Positions 17,637-27,602 of a stretch of 64,000 nt of DNA are shown here, piece after piece. Below the pieces are notes generated by a model. It was given only the letters and a program-made list of their open reading frames with translations, was not told the DNA's origin and made no database searches. The stretch is taken from positions 1-64,000 of the forward strand of contig UQRP01000003.1 of the NCBI GenBank assembly GCA_900543585.1, given 5' to 3'. The number at the start of each line of letters is the position of its first letter. Position 1 is the stretch's first letter. The stretch comes from an uncultured Prevotella sp. GTDB lineage: Bacteria; Bacteroidota; Bacteroidia; Bacteroidales; Bacteroidaceae. A program made the translations under genes and the position numbers.

Positions 17637-17680
17637 ATTATATTTTGAAGTGCTTTCAAACAAGATAAATGTTATTAAAC

Positions 17681-17688
17681 TAACTTTG
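17681..17688 (+). promoter_or_regulatory. -7 box of the PUL operon
   Basis: TAACTTTG, 60 bases before the first structural gene. A convincing -33 element is missing, as would be expected of a promoter that depends on an activator such as the SusR-like protein upstream. Confidence 0.6.
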
Positions 17689-17748
17689 CAACATTAAGAC
17701 AGAAAGTCTAAAACAGAAAACTAATAACAACTCTTTAATCTAAAAACC

Positions 17749-18249
17749 ATGAGAAAGACATTTAGAAGTTTAGTGTGCCTTCTCTTTCCAGTAGTGACCG
17801 GCATTGGGCTCTTCTGCTCATGTGCCAGCACCGACGATGGAGGTTACGTCAATCCCATTACACAGTATGAGAAAATCGGTGGGCATTGGATTGTCAACAC
17901 TGTCACCCAAACCGATGAGACCAACAAAACGTCGTTAGACCTTACCAACGTCATCCATTTCGACAGTTTTGGCATTGATCTCAATGTTGACAGCGACAAT
18001 AAGCCTACTACATTTCAAGTAAACGGCACGGCTCCTGCCCTTATCCCTACTTCGGGCAACTGGCAGCTACTGTCACCCTATGTGAACAGCGACGGCAGCC
18101 CAACAGTGATCATGCTCAATGGCAACACCCGGCTTACGGTAACGGCCGTCCCAGGGGCTTCTCCTAACCTGGAATTCAAATTCACCCGCTACTCCCAAGG
18201 CGTAGCTTTCGTTTCTTACACCTACAATCTCATCTCACAAGTTGAATAG
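17749..18249 (+). CDS. DUF5004-like surface lipoprotein
   Basis: 166-residue lipoprotein with lipobox GLFCSCAS (Cys about 25). The mature part is a small beta-rich domain (GGHWIVNTVTQTDE, NTRLTVTAVPG) of the DUF5004 kind, often found with SusCD systems. Likely outer-membrane-anchored and facing outward; binding to glycan is inferred from context only. First gene of the PUL, 12 bases before the next; in most PULs such accessory lipoproteins come after susD. Confidence 0.65.
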   Translation: MRKTFRSLVCLLFPVVTGIGLFCSCASTDDGGYVNPITQYEKIGGHWIVNTVTQTDETNKTSLDLTNVIHFDSFGIDLNVDSDNKPTTFQVNGTAPALIPTSGNWQLLSPYVNSDGSPTVIMLNGNTRLTVTAVPGASPNLEFKFTRYSQGVAFVSYTYNLISQVE

Positions 18250-18261
18250 GAGGATTCTGTC

Positions 18262-19500
18262 ATGAAAAAGACATTCTTTTTAATCACCGTATTGCTCATG
18301 TACTGTGCCACAACATTGCAGGCACAGACCATCGACCATGGCGCACCACAACGTATGTGGACCGTGCCTACCGTTTTTGAGGTTGACAAGCCTGTCACCT
18401 TCTATTTTGATATGACAGACACCGGATTCAAAGAAGGAACGGAGCTATACCTTTGGTGCTGGAACCCTACCGAGCCCGATGCCGGTAACTGGGGACACTC
18501 GTCCGATTTCGCACATCTCACCTATGAGGGCGACAATATCTACTCCATCACCATGACACCGACCTCTTATTTTTCAGGAGGCACCACCGGCAAGACCCCG
18601 GAAGACATCTATGCTATTTGCCAATCTGACGATTGGCCAGGTTTCTGGGCAAGGCTGAAGACACGTGATGGCAGTGAGGAATCTGATGTATTCCAGGCTA
18701 CAGACAGTCGAGCAACATGGAAAAGCATCAAGCAGAGCGGCAATGGCGTTACCTTCGAGGCTGCCGCCTTTCAAGGCAACACACTCTCTCTGACTGACAA
18801 ATTCACCCTGAACCAACCGCTGACCATCGTATTCAATCCCGATGTTTTCAATATCGGCGGAACTACGATGACAGAATATGCCAAACAGGCTGGATTCAAC
18901 AGTTTCAACCTTCACTCCGGACTGAATGACTGGACCTACCTGCAAAATGTAGCAGCATGGGATGCTAAATGTGTTGAAAAGACAAAACTGCAAAAACAAT
19001 CCAACGGCTTCTACACAATCAGCATGAAGACGGTCTACGACTACTACAGCTACAACTTCCCCAACAATGATGGTGTATCTGCTCCCACAGGATTGGAGAC
19101 CGACACCGAAATCGACAACCTTAGCTGGCTGCTCGTAGGAGTGGTCAATGGCGTGTGGAAAGACAGCAGCCCAGACGCTGTGCAGAAAGCAGGTACCGCG
19201 GAAGTATATCCAGACCCGCAGTTCACGATATTCCCCACGAAAGTCTGCGCTAAAGACATTCTCACTCTGACCAGAAAATATAATGGAAAGCGCGACGGCA
19301 ACATCACCTATACCCTTAAAGCTAACGAGAAGACGATCGAAGGTATCATGGAAGGCAACCGTGACAAAAGACAGAAATCTGTCGACCTGTCAACGCTGAC
19401 AGAGGGAAGCAATGCATCCTCCATAATCATAACTCTGAAAAACGAGGCTGGCAAGTTGCTTGTCAACACTGAAATTTCTTTGACCCAACCGGACGAATAA
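18262..19500 (+). CDS. Secreted PUL protein, possibly glycan-binding
   Basis: 412 residues with a type I signal peptide (MKKTFFLITVLLMYCATTLQ, cleavage near AQ-T). There is no lipobox, so it is periplasmic or secreted. The body is rich in aromatic residues and beta strands, with repeated phrases such as LYLWCWNPTEPDAGNWGHS and KFTLNQPLTIVFNPDVFN. The tail (FPTKVCAKDILTLTRKYNG) looks like a further beta-sandwich domain. No glycoside hydrolase signature is seen. Position between the DUF5004 lipoprotein and susC suggests help in substrate binding, comparable in role but not in sequence to SusE/SusF. Confidence 0.6.
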   Translation: MKKTFFLITVLLMYCATTLQAQTIDHGAPQRMWTVPTVFEVDKPVTFYFDMTDTGFKEGTELYLWCWNPTEPDAGNWGHSSDFAHLTYEGDNIYSITMTPTSYFSGGTTGKTPEDIYAICQSDDWPGFWARLKTRDGSEESDVFQATDSRATWKSIKQSGNGVTFEAAAFQGNTLSLTDKFTLNQPLTIVFNPDVFNIGGTTMTEYAKQAGFNSFNLHSGLNDWTYLQNVAAWDAKCVEKTKLQKQSNGFYTISMKTVYDYYSYNFPNNDGVSAPTGLETDTEIDNLSWLLVGVVNGVWKDSSPDAVQKAGTAEVYPDPQFTIFPTKVCAKDILTLTRKYNGKRDGNITYTLKANEKTIEGIMEGNRDKRQKSVDLSTLTEGSNASSIIITLKNEAGKLLVNTEISLTQPDE

Positions 19501-19519
19501 ACCTCTAAACTCAATTATT

Positions 19520-22471
19520 ATGCATCAGTCAATCCACAATACAGTGCGCACCATCATGCTGACTTGGGCATTGCTCATGTCTTTGTCACTCTGTGCACAG
19601 AATTATAAAGCCTCAGGCACTGTCACCGACGACAACAATGAGCCTCTCGTCGGCGCTACCGTAAAGGTAGAGGGAGCCTCAACAGGGGTCATCACCGATC
19701 TCGACGGAAAATTCTCTGTCAGTTGTAATTCCAACTCAACGCTCGACATCTCATACATCGGTTTTGTCAGTCAGAAAGTCAAGGCTGGTCAGAATCTCAA
19801 AATTGTTCTGACCACAGATGCCCGCACCATTGACGAGACCATAGTAGTAGGCATAGGCTATGGCACCATGCGCAAGTCTGACCTCACAGGCGCCATCACA
19901 AGCGTACAGGCCAAGGACCTTAAACAGGGCGTCATCACCTCAGCAGAGCAGATGCTCCAAGGCAAAGTCGCCGGACTCTCCGTCGTACAGAGCAGCGGCT
20001 CTCCTGAGAATGGAGCCAGCCTGCGCCTGCGCGGAGGCACCTCGCTCAGTGCCAGCAATGGACCCCTCGTCGTCGTTGACGGTATTCCGGGTGTTGACTT
20101 CAACTCCGTCCAGCCTTCTGAAATTGTCAGTATCGACGTACTGAAAGATGCCTCTGCTGCAGCTATCTACGGTAGCCGCGGTGCCAATGGTGTGATCATC
20201 GTCACCACCAACCGAACAGCTACCGATAAGGAAACGAAGAGCATGCAATATAATGGTTACATCGCATTTGCTACCGTTGCCAAGAAGTTGGACTTGCTCA
20301 GTGCCAACCAGTGGCGTGGATACGTACGCCAGAACAATATCTCCGGTGCATTAGACTATGGAGCCGATACTGATTGGCAGGACGAGTTGCTACGCACTGC
20401 CATCTCCCACAGCCACAACGTAAGCTTCAGCAACTCACGCAAAAACAGTGGCTATCGTGTCAGCCTGACCTACAACAACAATGAGGGTGTCATTGTCCGC
20501 AACAATATGAATCGACTTGCGGCTTCCGTCTCAGCATACCAATACGGCCTCAACAATCGGTTACGTTTAGAGGCGGGCATCAACAGCAACTTCGACAGTT
20601 GGCACCCTATAGACGCACGCATCTTTGAACGAGAGGTCAACCTCAATCCCACGGTCCCCGTCTATAACCCGGACGGTTCCTTCACACAAATCAGCGGTAC
20701 CAACACTGAGAATCCAGTTGAAATAAATGCCAATCGTGAACAGCACAATAAGCGCCACAGATATCTCGGCTATGCAAAAATAGAACTTGAGATCCTTAAA
20801 GGGCTCAAAGCAGTTGCCAACGGCTCATACGAGTTTCAACATACCACCGGAGGTATCTACAAGCCCACCTACGCCCGTATGGAGGGTCAGAGTGAGAAAG
20901 GATGGGGACAGCGTACCTATGCTGAATACACCAACCGGCAGATAGAAAGCTATCTGTCCTACGACAACACCTTCAAGAAGGAGCACCACCTCAATCTCAT
21001 GGCTGGTTACTCCTACCTTGACAATGTCAATGAAGGATTCGGAGCCACCCGCAGCGGATTTGAGACCAATGCCTTTGGCTTTAACAATCTCGGCGCCGGG
21101 ACTGATTATCGCCAGAGCGATGTCTATTCCTACAAGAGCAAGACCAAGCTCATCTCCTTCTACGGACGTGCCAACTATTCATACCTTGGCCGATACATGG
21201 CAACCTTCACGATCCGCCACGATGGTAGTTCAGTTTTTGGAGCCGACCACAAATGGGGTGATTTCCCTTCTGCCTCTCTGGCATGGCGCATCAGCGACGA
21301 GCCCTTCATGAAAGCTACTCGGTCTTGGCTCGACAATCTGAAACTGCGTTTGGGCTATGGTGTCACAGGTAATCAGAGTGGCGTCGCCGCCTATAAGTCA
21401 CTTCCTATACTCAGCGCTACGGGAGCTGCGTACTACGATCCCACCTCCGGCACATGGAAAAACTCCTACACGCAGACGCAGAATGTGAACCCAGATCTGA
21501 AATGGGAATCAACCGCACAATGGAACCTCGGTATCGACTTCAGTATTCTGAACCGTATCAATGGCACCATCGAGCTCTATCACAAGAAGACGTCGGACCT
21601 TCTGTGGACTTACCCTGTCCCTCAGCCACCGTACATTGTAGGAACCATGCTCGCCAATGTCGGTGATATGGTCAACAAAGGCGTTGAGCTCACCCTCGGA
21701 GCCAATATCATCAGAAGCAAGGACTTTACCTTTGATGCCAATATGTCTCTGTCGTACAACAGCCAGAAGATTACCAAACTTAGCAACTCCACCTATGAGG
21801 CCGTGGGGCTTCAAGCAGGCTCCCTTCACAATATTCGCGGACTGAGCGGCATCTACTCACAGACCATCCGGGAAGGCTATCCAGCCGGTACTTTCTGGGG
21901 ACCCAAATGCAAAGGCATTGATGAGAAGGGAAACTACATCCTTGATGACAACGATGGCAAGGGGTACGACCTAGGCTCTGCCATGCCCAAGTGGAATCTC
22001 GGAATATCGCTCAATGCTACCTATAAGAACTTTGACCTCACAGTCTCTGGATATGGCATGTTCGGTCAGAAGGTTCTCAACGCCACAAGGCTCGAACTCT
22101 TCGACCCCTCACGCCTGCCTGCACAGAACACGCTCGATGACTTCCTTTCCTCTGGTATCAAAGGCGACCCCATGTTCTCCGACTATTTTATCGAGAATGG
22201 CAGCTTCTTCCGCTTGCAGTCCATTACGCTGGGCTACACGATTCCTTCGCTGAAGAAGATAGGCATCGAGCGTCTGCGCTTCTATGCTACCATAGAGAAC
22301 CTCTTCTGCATAACAGGATATAAAGGTGTGGACCCTGAAATCTACATTCCCGACAACGTCCTCAATGGCCCCGGCATAGACCGACTCATTATCGACAACA
22401 GTACTGGTGACGGCGCCACCTACTCTCCACGTCCAAGAACACTGTCTATAGGTGTCAATTTTGCTTTTTAA
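19520..22471 (+). CDS. SusC-like TonB-dependent outer-membrane transporter
   Basis: 983-residue, intact SusC-family transporter. Signal peptide, then a carboxypeptidase-D regulatory-like domain (ASGTVTDDNNEPLVGATVKV), TonB-box-like DETIVVGIGYG, plug (QMLQGKVAGLSVVQSSGSPE, SIDVLKDASAAAIYGSRGAN) and a 22-strand barrel ending SIGVNFAF with the C-terminal aromatic residue needed for insertion. It lacks the STN domain present in the first locus, agreeing with control by a SusR-like protein rather than by sigma/anti-sigma. It pairs with the SusD gene 22 bases downstream to import oligosaccharides. Confidence 0.95.
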   Translation: MHQSIHNTVRTIMLTWALLMSLSLCAQNYKASGTVTDDNNEPLVGATVKVEGASTGVITDLDGKFSVSCNSNSTLDISYIGFVSQKVKAGQNLKIVLTTDARTIDETIVVGIGYGTMRKSDLTGAITSVQAKDLKQGVITSAEQMLQGKVAGLSVVQSSGSPENGASLRLRGGTSLSASNGPLVVVDGIPGVDFNSVQPSEIVSIDVLKDASAAAIYGSRGANGVIIVTTNRTATDKETKSMQYNGYIAFATVAKKLDLLSANQWRGYVRQNNISGALDYGADTDWQDELLRTAISHSHNVSFSNSRKNSGYRVSLTYNNNEGVIVRNNMNRLAASVSAYQYGLNNRLRLEAGINSNFDSWHPIDARIFEREVNLNPTVPVYNPDGSFTQISGTNTENPVEINANREQHNKRHRYLGYAKIELEILKGLKAVANGSYEFQHTTGGIYKPTYARMEGQSEKGWGQRTYAEYTNRQIESYLSYDNTFKKEHHLNLMAGYSYLDNVNEGFGATRSGFETNAFGFNNLGAGTDYRQSDVYSYKSKTKLISFYGRANYSYLGRYMATFTIRHDGSSVFGADHKWGDFPSASLAWRISDEPFMKATRSWLDNLKLRLGYGVTGNQSGVAAYKSLPILSATGAAYYDPTSGTWKNSYTQTQNVNPDLKWESTAQWNLGIDFSILNRINGTIELYHKKTSDLLWTYPVPQPPYIVGTMLANVGDMVNKGVELTLGANIIRSKDFTFDANMSLSYNSQKITKLSNSTYEAVGLQAGSLHNIRGLSGIYSQTIREGYPAGTFWGPKCKGIDEKGNYILDDNDGKGYDLGSAMPKWNLGISLNATYKNFDLTVSGYGMFGQKVLNATRLELFDPSRLPAQNTLDDFLSSGIKGDPMFSDYFIENGSFFRLQSITLGYTIPSLKKIGIERLRFYATIENLFCITGYKGVDPEIYIPDNVLNGPGIDRLIIDNSTGDGATYSPRPRTLSIGVNFAF

Positions 22472-22493
22472 AACTCTTTTAATACCGAACAAA

Positions 22494-24038
22494 ATGAAAA
22501 CAAAATATATTATCTCTGCACTGCTCTTCGGTTCACTGACACTGACGGGCTGCACCAATCTTGATGAGGAGCTCTACGACGTCGTCTCTATGAATGACTA
22601 TGGCAAGACGGAATCAGAGATAAAGACCATCGTGGGTGGTGCCTATTCCACCTTGCGAGGCTATGGCTCATCAACGCCGGAAGGCAATGGCGTCAATTGC
22701 TATCCAACCTGTGAATATGTATTCTTCCTCAACGAGTGTGCCAGCGACGAAGCTTGCATACCTACACGAGGCAGTGACTGGTATGATGGTGGAAGATATC
22801 TGCAACTGCAGCGACATACATGGGATGCCAACAATCAGTGCGTACTGGCCGGATGGCGCTATGCTTTCACTGGGGTCAGCAAGGTCAACGCCATTATTTA
22901 CCAGGTTGAGCAGAGTGAACTCAACAGCGAATCCAAGACATCAGTAGAGGCCGAGCTAAGAGGGCTTCGTGCATACTATTATTACCTTCTTCTTGATGAG
23001 TTTGGTAATGTGCCTATTGTCACCGACTTCACACAGAAGGAGTTGCCTGCCAACTCTTCCCGGAAAGATGTCTACACCTTCGTAGAGAAAGAGCTCACCG
23101 AGATTCTTCCACACCTGCCACAAGGCATACAATATGGCCGTTTCACACAGAATGTGGCCTACACGCTCTTGGCAAGGCTCTACCTCAACTCGGGAGTCTA
23201 TCTCGGACAGAATGAACCCAGCAAAGAGAATCTGCAAAAGTGCATCAATGCTTGCGACAAAGTGAGCGGCTTTAGTCTGCAGGCCAACTACAAGTCAAAC
23301 TTCTTCACTGAGAACCAAACTTCAAAGGAGATTATCTTCGCCATCCCCTACGACCACAAGCAGGGCACCGTAGGCAACTACCTGGCCTCTATGACCTATC
23401 ACTATAATCAGAAGTTTGCCTTCGATCCTGACGGGGTATACCAATGGTGCGGCAATGGCATCAGCGTACAGCCCGGCGTATATTCTTCATACGAAGATGG
23501 AGATGTAAGACGCAGCGAGTCCATCATTATTGGACAACAGTACAGTGCAAAAGACGGATCTCCCGTTCTCATGGACAATGGAGAGCCCTTGGACTACACC
23601 GAGGACATCTCCGACATCACCAACGCCAAGCAGAATGAGGGAGCCAGACTAGACAAATACCAGTGGAATGCCAACGACAGTTGGGAGCGTGACAACGACT
23701 GGGTGCTGATGCGCTATGCTGAGGTATTAATGATGGAAGCCGAGGCCTACTATCGGCTGGGATATACACAGACGGCATTAGGATACATCAACCAGATAAG
23801 GCAACGCGCCGGACTACCTGATTTGACAGCCCTCGATGACAAGGCCCTCGACAACGAGTGGCTTCATGAATTTGCTTTTGAAGGAATCAGAAGAACTGTC
23901 AACATAAGATTCGGAACTTTCTTTAAGGCCTGGTGGGAGAAAGGCGACGACCCTGCTGACCACCACACTGAAATATATCCCATTCCAGATGAAGAACGGA
24001 GCAAGAACCCCAATCTGAAACAGAACCCTGGATATTAA
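22494..24038 (+). CDS. SusD-like glycan-binding lipoprotein
   Basis: 514 residues from the ATG at 22494, which gives a proper lipoprotein signal (GSLTLTGCTNLDEE, Cys20). It shows typical SusD features: early helical repeats, a central loop region, and the C-terminal VLMMEAEAYYRLGYTQ, GYINQIRQRAGL and EWLHEFAFEGIRRTVNIRFG. Sits over the SusC pore as a lid and binds the oligosaccharide at the cell surface. Intact, unlike the SusD of the first locus. Confidence 0.94.
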   Translation: MKTKYIISALLFGSLTLTGCTNLDEELYDVVSMNDYGKTESEIKTIVGGAYSTLRGYGSSTPEGNGVNCYPTCEYVFFLNECASDEACIPTRGSDWYDGGRYLQLQRHTWDANNQCVLAGWRYAFTGVSKVNAIIYQVEQSELNSESKTSVEAELRGLRAYYYYLLLDEFGNVPIVTDFTQKELPANSSRKDVYTFVEKELTEILPHLPQGIQYGRFTQNVAYTLLARLYLNSGVYLGQNEPSKENLQKCINACDKVSGFSLQANYKSNFFTENQTSKEIIFAIPYDHKQGTVGNYLASMTYHYNQKFAFDPDGVYQWCGNGISVQPGVYSSYEDGDVRRSESIIIGQQYSAKDGSPVLMDNGEPLDYTEDISDITNAKQNEGARLDKYQWNANDSWERDNDWVLMRYAEVLMMEAEAYYRLGYTQTALGYINQIRQRAGLPDLTALDDKALDNEWLHEFAFEGIRRTVNIRFGTFFKAWWEKGDDPADHHTEIYPIPDEERSKNPNLKQNPGY

Positions 24039-24069
24039 CATGAACTATCATTGATAGAACAGAAGACTT

Positions 24070-25269
24070 ATGAAACAAAAGTTTTTCTTTCTCCTCACCA
24101 CTGCAATGCTGTTCTTCACAGCATGCAGTAGTGATGACAGCGACAATAATAACTCAGCATCCATCCCTGAGCAGGCTGTCATGCCCGTCAAGACCAACGA
24201 GATGAAGGTCTATGCACACTTTATGATTTGGTTTGAGACCGACACCTCCAATCCCAACAACAAAGGGAAATGGGGATGGCACTGGACAATGAATACCAGC
24301 CTGAATCCTGCTAACGGAGAGATAGCTTCCTGGTATCATCCTCTCACTGGCCCCTATGCCTCCGGCGACGAAGACATGCTTGAATACCAATGCCTACTGA
24401 TGAAATACTCAGGTATTGATGGTGTTATCGTAGACTGGTATGGTGCTCATGCTGATGACCAAACGGCTCAGCATACCACAAACGCTGAAAAATTATTGAA
24501 GGCTGTCGAAAAGACTGGATTGGAGATAGCTGTCTGCTATGAGGATAATCACCTTGACGCAGACGACATCACAACAGCAAGAACAGATATGACCTATCTC
24601 GCTAAAAGATTCTTCAATAGCGAGAACTATACAAAGGTGGACGGTCAGCCTCTTCTACTCGACTTCGGACCACAGAAGCTGACGCAGCCCCATCAGTGGA
24701 CACGCACCTTCCAGATTTTGCGCACTCATCCGTTCTTCGTCGTCCTCAATGGTAACAGCAGCAAATGCAACAACACCGAAGAGCATAATGCCTCCGGTGA
24801 GTTTGCATGGGTCAATGCCATGCCAGAGACGTGGTACCAGCAAGAAGCCGCACAATCCCAATACATCATAGGAGGTGCCATGCCTGGATTCAAAGACTAT
24901 TATAAGGCAGGAGGTGTGGGGGATGGATACACTACCTACGATTCCGAAGACGGCAAGCTCTTTGAAAGACAGCTCAATGCTGCTAAAAATGCAAACCTGA
25001 AAGATGTACAAATTAGCACATGGAACGATTATGGCGAAGGAACTGTCATTGAGCCAACCAAAGAAAATGGCTACAAGTATCTTACCATCCTTCAGAATTT
25101 TACAGGCGTGAAATATGGTCAACAAGAACTGGAGACCATTCTGCAATGGTATACACTCAGAGAAAAATACAAGGGTAATACAGAAAAAAAGCTCATCTTG
25201 GACCAAGCTTTCGACTACCTCAATAAGTTGATGCCCGATAAAGCTAAAGAAATCATGAACGGACTCTGA
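24070..25269 (+). CDS. GH71/GH99-like glycoside hydrolase lipoprotein
   Basis: 399-residue lipoprotein (LFFTACSSDDSDNN, Cys19). The fold signature is that of the GH71/GH99-like group: KVYAHFMIWFETDT at the first strand, YSGIDGVIVDWYGAHADD, LEIAVCYEDNH and the C-terminal ISTWNDYGEGTVIEPT. GH71 enzymes cleave alpha-1,3-glucan and GH99 enzymes cleave endo-alpha-mannosidic bonds, so family assignment alone does not fix the substrate. Being lipid-anchored and next to SusCD, it probably makes the first cut at the cell surface. Together with the GH97 gene an alpha-glucan is the better guess. Confidence 0.72.
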   Translation: MKQKFFFLLTTAMLFFTACSSDDSDNNNSASIPEQAVMPVKTNEMKVYAHFMIWFETDTSNPNNKGKWGWHWTMNTSLNPANGEIASWYHPLTGPYASGDEDMLEYQCLLMKYSGIDGVIVDWYGAHADDQTAQHTTNAEKLLKAVEKTGLEIAVCYEDNHLDADDITTARTDMTYLAKRFFNSENYTKVDGQPLLLDFGPQKLTQPHQWTRTFQILRTHPFFVVLNGNSSKCNNTEEHNASGEFAWVNAMPETWYQQEAAQSQYIIGGAMPGFKDYYKAGGVGDGYTTYDSEDGKLFERQLNAAKNANLKDVQISTWNDYGEGTVIEPTKENGYKYLTILQNFTGVKYGQQELETILQWYTLREKYKGNTEKKLILDQAFDYLNKLMPDKAKEIMNGL

Positions 25270-25290
25270 CAAACCAAAATAAGACTAGGC

Positions 25291-27315
25291 ATGAAAATAT
25301 ATAAGACTATCCTTTCGGTATTTTTACTTTTCTTTCTTCCTTTCGTAGGAACGGCCAAAGATACCGTAACATCACCCGACGGACACATCAGCGTCAGCTT
25401 CTCTCTCTATGATGGAAAACCCGTCTATGAGGTGTGGCGCGATAAACAACCTATCATAAGGAAATCCGCATTAGGTTTCATCACTGATGTCTGCCCTCTT
25501 GACAACGGATTCAAAGTGTTGTCGAAGAAATGGAGCTCTAAAGACGAGATATGGCAACAGCCATGGGGAGAGGACAGAATGGTGAGAAACAATTATAACG
25601 AGTTGAAAGTGAGCCTTGTAAAGAAAGGTGGAAAGCCCATTTATCTCAACATCATCTTCCGCGTCTTCAACGATGGTGTAGGCTTCCGGTATGAGTTTCC
25701 CAAACAAGCTGGCCTCAGTGAGTTCAAAATAATGGATGAACTGACTGAGATCTCGTTCCCGAAGGACATGGAAGCATGGACAGAGCCTACCAATGGCACC
25801 AGCTACTATGAGGCGCTGTGGACAAAAGCACCATTGAGCAAGAAGCCTGTTGTCTCTACACCAATAACTATAGAAGCTGATGACTCGCTCTACATGGTCT
25901 TGCACGATGCTGCCCTCATCGACTATGCTTCCCTCAATTACATGCCCCAAAAGAATATTGATGGTAGTGTTACGATGAAAGCTGACCTAACGCCCTGGAG
26001 CAATGGCGTTAAAGTCTATGCCAAAGCACCTTGTGTCACACCCTGGCGAACTATTCTGATAACACATACCCCTGGCGAGTTGATTACCTCACGGCTCATG
26101 CTCAATCTCAACGAACCGTCACGAATCAAAGACACCTCATGGATAACAACAGGTAAATATAACGGTATATGGTGGGGAATGCACATGAAAGACTACACCT
26201 GGGCGCAAGGTCCCAAGCATGGAGCCACAACGACCAATACAAAACGGTACATCGACTTTGCCGCTGACCATGGACTGAAAGGTGTCCTCGTGGAAGGTTG
26301 GAACTATGGGTGGGACGGCGACTGGACGAAAGATGGAGATAAATTCTCCTTCTCCAAGCCCTATCCCGACTATGACCTTGAGGGTCTTCAGAGATATGCC
26401 TTAACCAAAGGTGTCAGCCTCGTGGCACACAACGAGACCGGGGGCGCTATTACCAACTATGAAAGCCAGCTGGACACGGCTTTCGCTCTCTACCATAGAC
26501 TCGGCATACATGTCATAAAAACAGGATATGTCAACAGACTAATGGATAATAAGGAAGATCAGCACTCGCAATACGGCATACGACACTATCAGAAGGTTGT
26601 GGAGACAGCCGCCAAATACCAAATTATGGTCATCAACCATGAGCCTGCCATGCCTTCGGGGCTCTGCCGTACGTGGCCCAACCTGATGTCGGGAGAAGGA
26701 ATGCGAGGACAGGAGTACAACGCCTGGTCTGCGGACGGAGGCAATCCGCCATACCATGTCTGTATTCTACCCTTCACGCGTGGTCTTGCCGGACCTATGG
26801 ACTTCACACCCGGCATTTTCAACTTCCACAACAAAGCCATGCCTGGTACGCATCCTCAAACTACCTTAGCCAAACAACTCGCTGAATATATCGTGCTCTA
26901 CGCGCCTTGGCAGATGGCGGCAGATGAGATTGAAAACTATGTCGGGCAGCCAGGCTTCTCATGGATAGAGACCGTTCCTACCAACTGGGAAAAGACACTG
27001 GTACTCAATGCGAAGATAGGACATTATATCACTACCGTCCGCAAAGACCGTGACAGCGACAACTGGTATCTCGGTGCCGTTACTGACGAGGAGCCACGTA
27101 ATCTATCCATTACCCTTGACTTTCTGGATGAGGGGTGCGAATATATCGCTGAATGCTATGCTGACGGTGAGGGGGCTGACTATCGCAACAACCCTTACCC
27201 CCTGGCCTATAGCCGCAGAGCTGTCCACAAAGGAGACAAACTCATGATGAAGCTCGCTGCAAGTGGCGGTACAGCTATCAGATTCTTAAAACAAACACAG
27301 AAAAGAGCACACTGA
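25291..27315 (+). CDS. GH97 glycoside hydrolase, SusB-like (inverting type)
   Basis: 674-residue periplasmic enzyme with a type I signal peptide. The N-terminal beta-sandwich (DTVTSPDGHISVSFSLYDGK) leads into a (beta/alpha)8 barrel (YNGIWWGMHMKDYTW, GLKGVLVEGWNYGWDG) and a small C-terminal beta domain. The motifs HNETGG (E382) and SGEGMRGQEYNAW (E469) match the glutamate bases of inverting SusB-type GH97. VIKTGYVNRL has glycine where retaining GH97 members carry the aspartate nucleophile. SusB cleaves alpha-glucosides by inversion, so an alpha-glucosidase acting on imported oligosaccharides is likely. Last gene of the PUL. Confidence 0.9.
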   Translation: MKIYKTILSVFLLFFLPFVGTAKDTVTSPDGHISVSFSLYDGKPVYEVWRDKQPIIRKSALGFITDVCPLDNGFKVLSKKWSSKDEIWQQPWGEDRMVRNNYNELKVSLVKKGGKPIYLNIIFRVFNDGVGFRYEFPKQAGLSEFKIMDELTEISFPKDMEAWTEPTNGTSYYEALWTKAPLSKKPVVSTPITIEADDSLYMVLHDAALIDYASLNYMPQKNIDGSVTMKADLTPWSNGVKVYAKAPCVTPWRTILITHTPGELITSRLMLNLNEPSRIKDTSWITTGKYNGIWWGMHMKDYTWAQGPKHGATTTNTKRYIDFAADHGLKGVLVEGWNYGWDGDWTKDGDKFSFSKPYPDYDLEGLQRYALTKGVSLVAHNETGGAITNYESQLDTAFALYHRLGIHVIKTGYVNRLMDNKEDQHSQYGIRHYQKVVETAAKYQIMVINHEPAMPSGLCRTWPNLMSGEGMRGQEYNAWSADGGNPPYHVCILPFTRGLAGPMDFTPGIFNFHNKAMPGTHPQTTLAKQLAEYIVLYAPWQMAADEIENYVGQPGFSWIETVPTNWEKTLVLNAKIGHYITTVRKDRDSDNWYLGAVTDEEPRNLSITLDFLDEGCEYIAECYADGEGADYRNNPYPLAYSRRAVHKGDKLMMKLAASGGTAIRFLKQTQKRAH

Positions 27316-27365
27316 AGAACAAGACTTTATAGTCTGAATCCCTGGCTTATGCTACGAATACATAG

Positions 27366-27417
27366 ACAAATGTCAACGATATCTGCTACAAATACCACAG
27401 ATATCGCTGACATTTGT
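27366..27417. terminator. Long hairpin at the end of the PUL
   Basis: Two 20-nt arms (27366-27385 and 27398-27417) pair with a single mismatch around a 12-nt loop. Position after the GH97 stop suggests a terminator or an RNA-stabilising 3' end, although no T run follows. Confidence 0.65.
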
Positions 27418-27490
27418 TGTACATACTGAGCTGTAAGCTAAATTTATAATATTTTCTTGTAAATTTTCGACAACGAATCGAAGAAAATGC

Positions 27491-27498
27491 TAACTTTG
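27491..27498 (+). promoter_or_regulatory. -7 box of the PARG gene
   Basis: TAACTTTG, giving an A-rich leader of about 100 nt (27500-27602) before the ATG at 27603. No clear -33 box. Confidence 0.55.
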
Positions 27499-27602
27499 CC
27501 AATGGAAAGAAAGCTACAAAGCTAAAAGCCAAAACGCAAAGGAAAAAGGAAAAAGCTGAAAGCCGACAACACCAAGAAGATAATTACATAAAAGCTCTGA
27601 CT

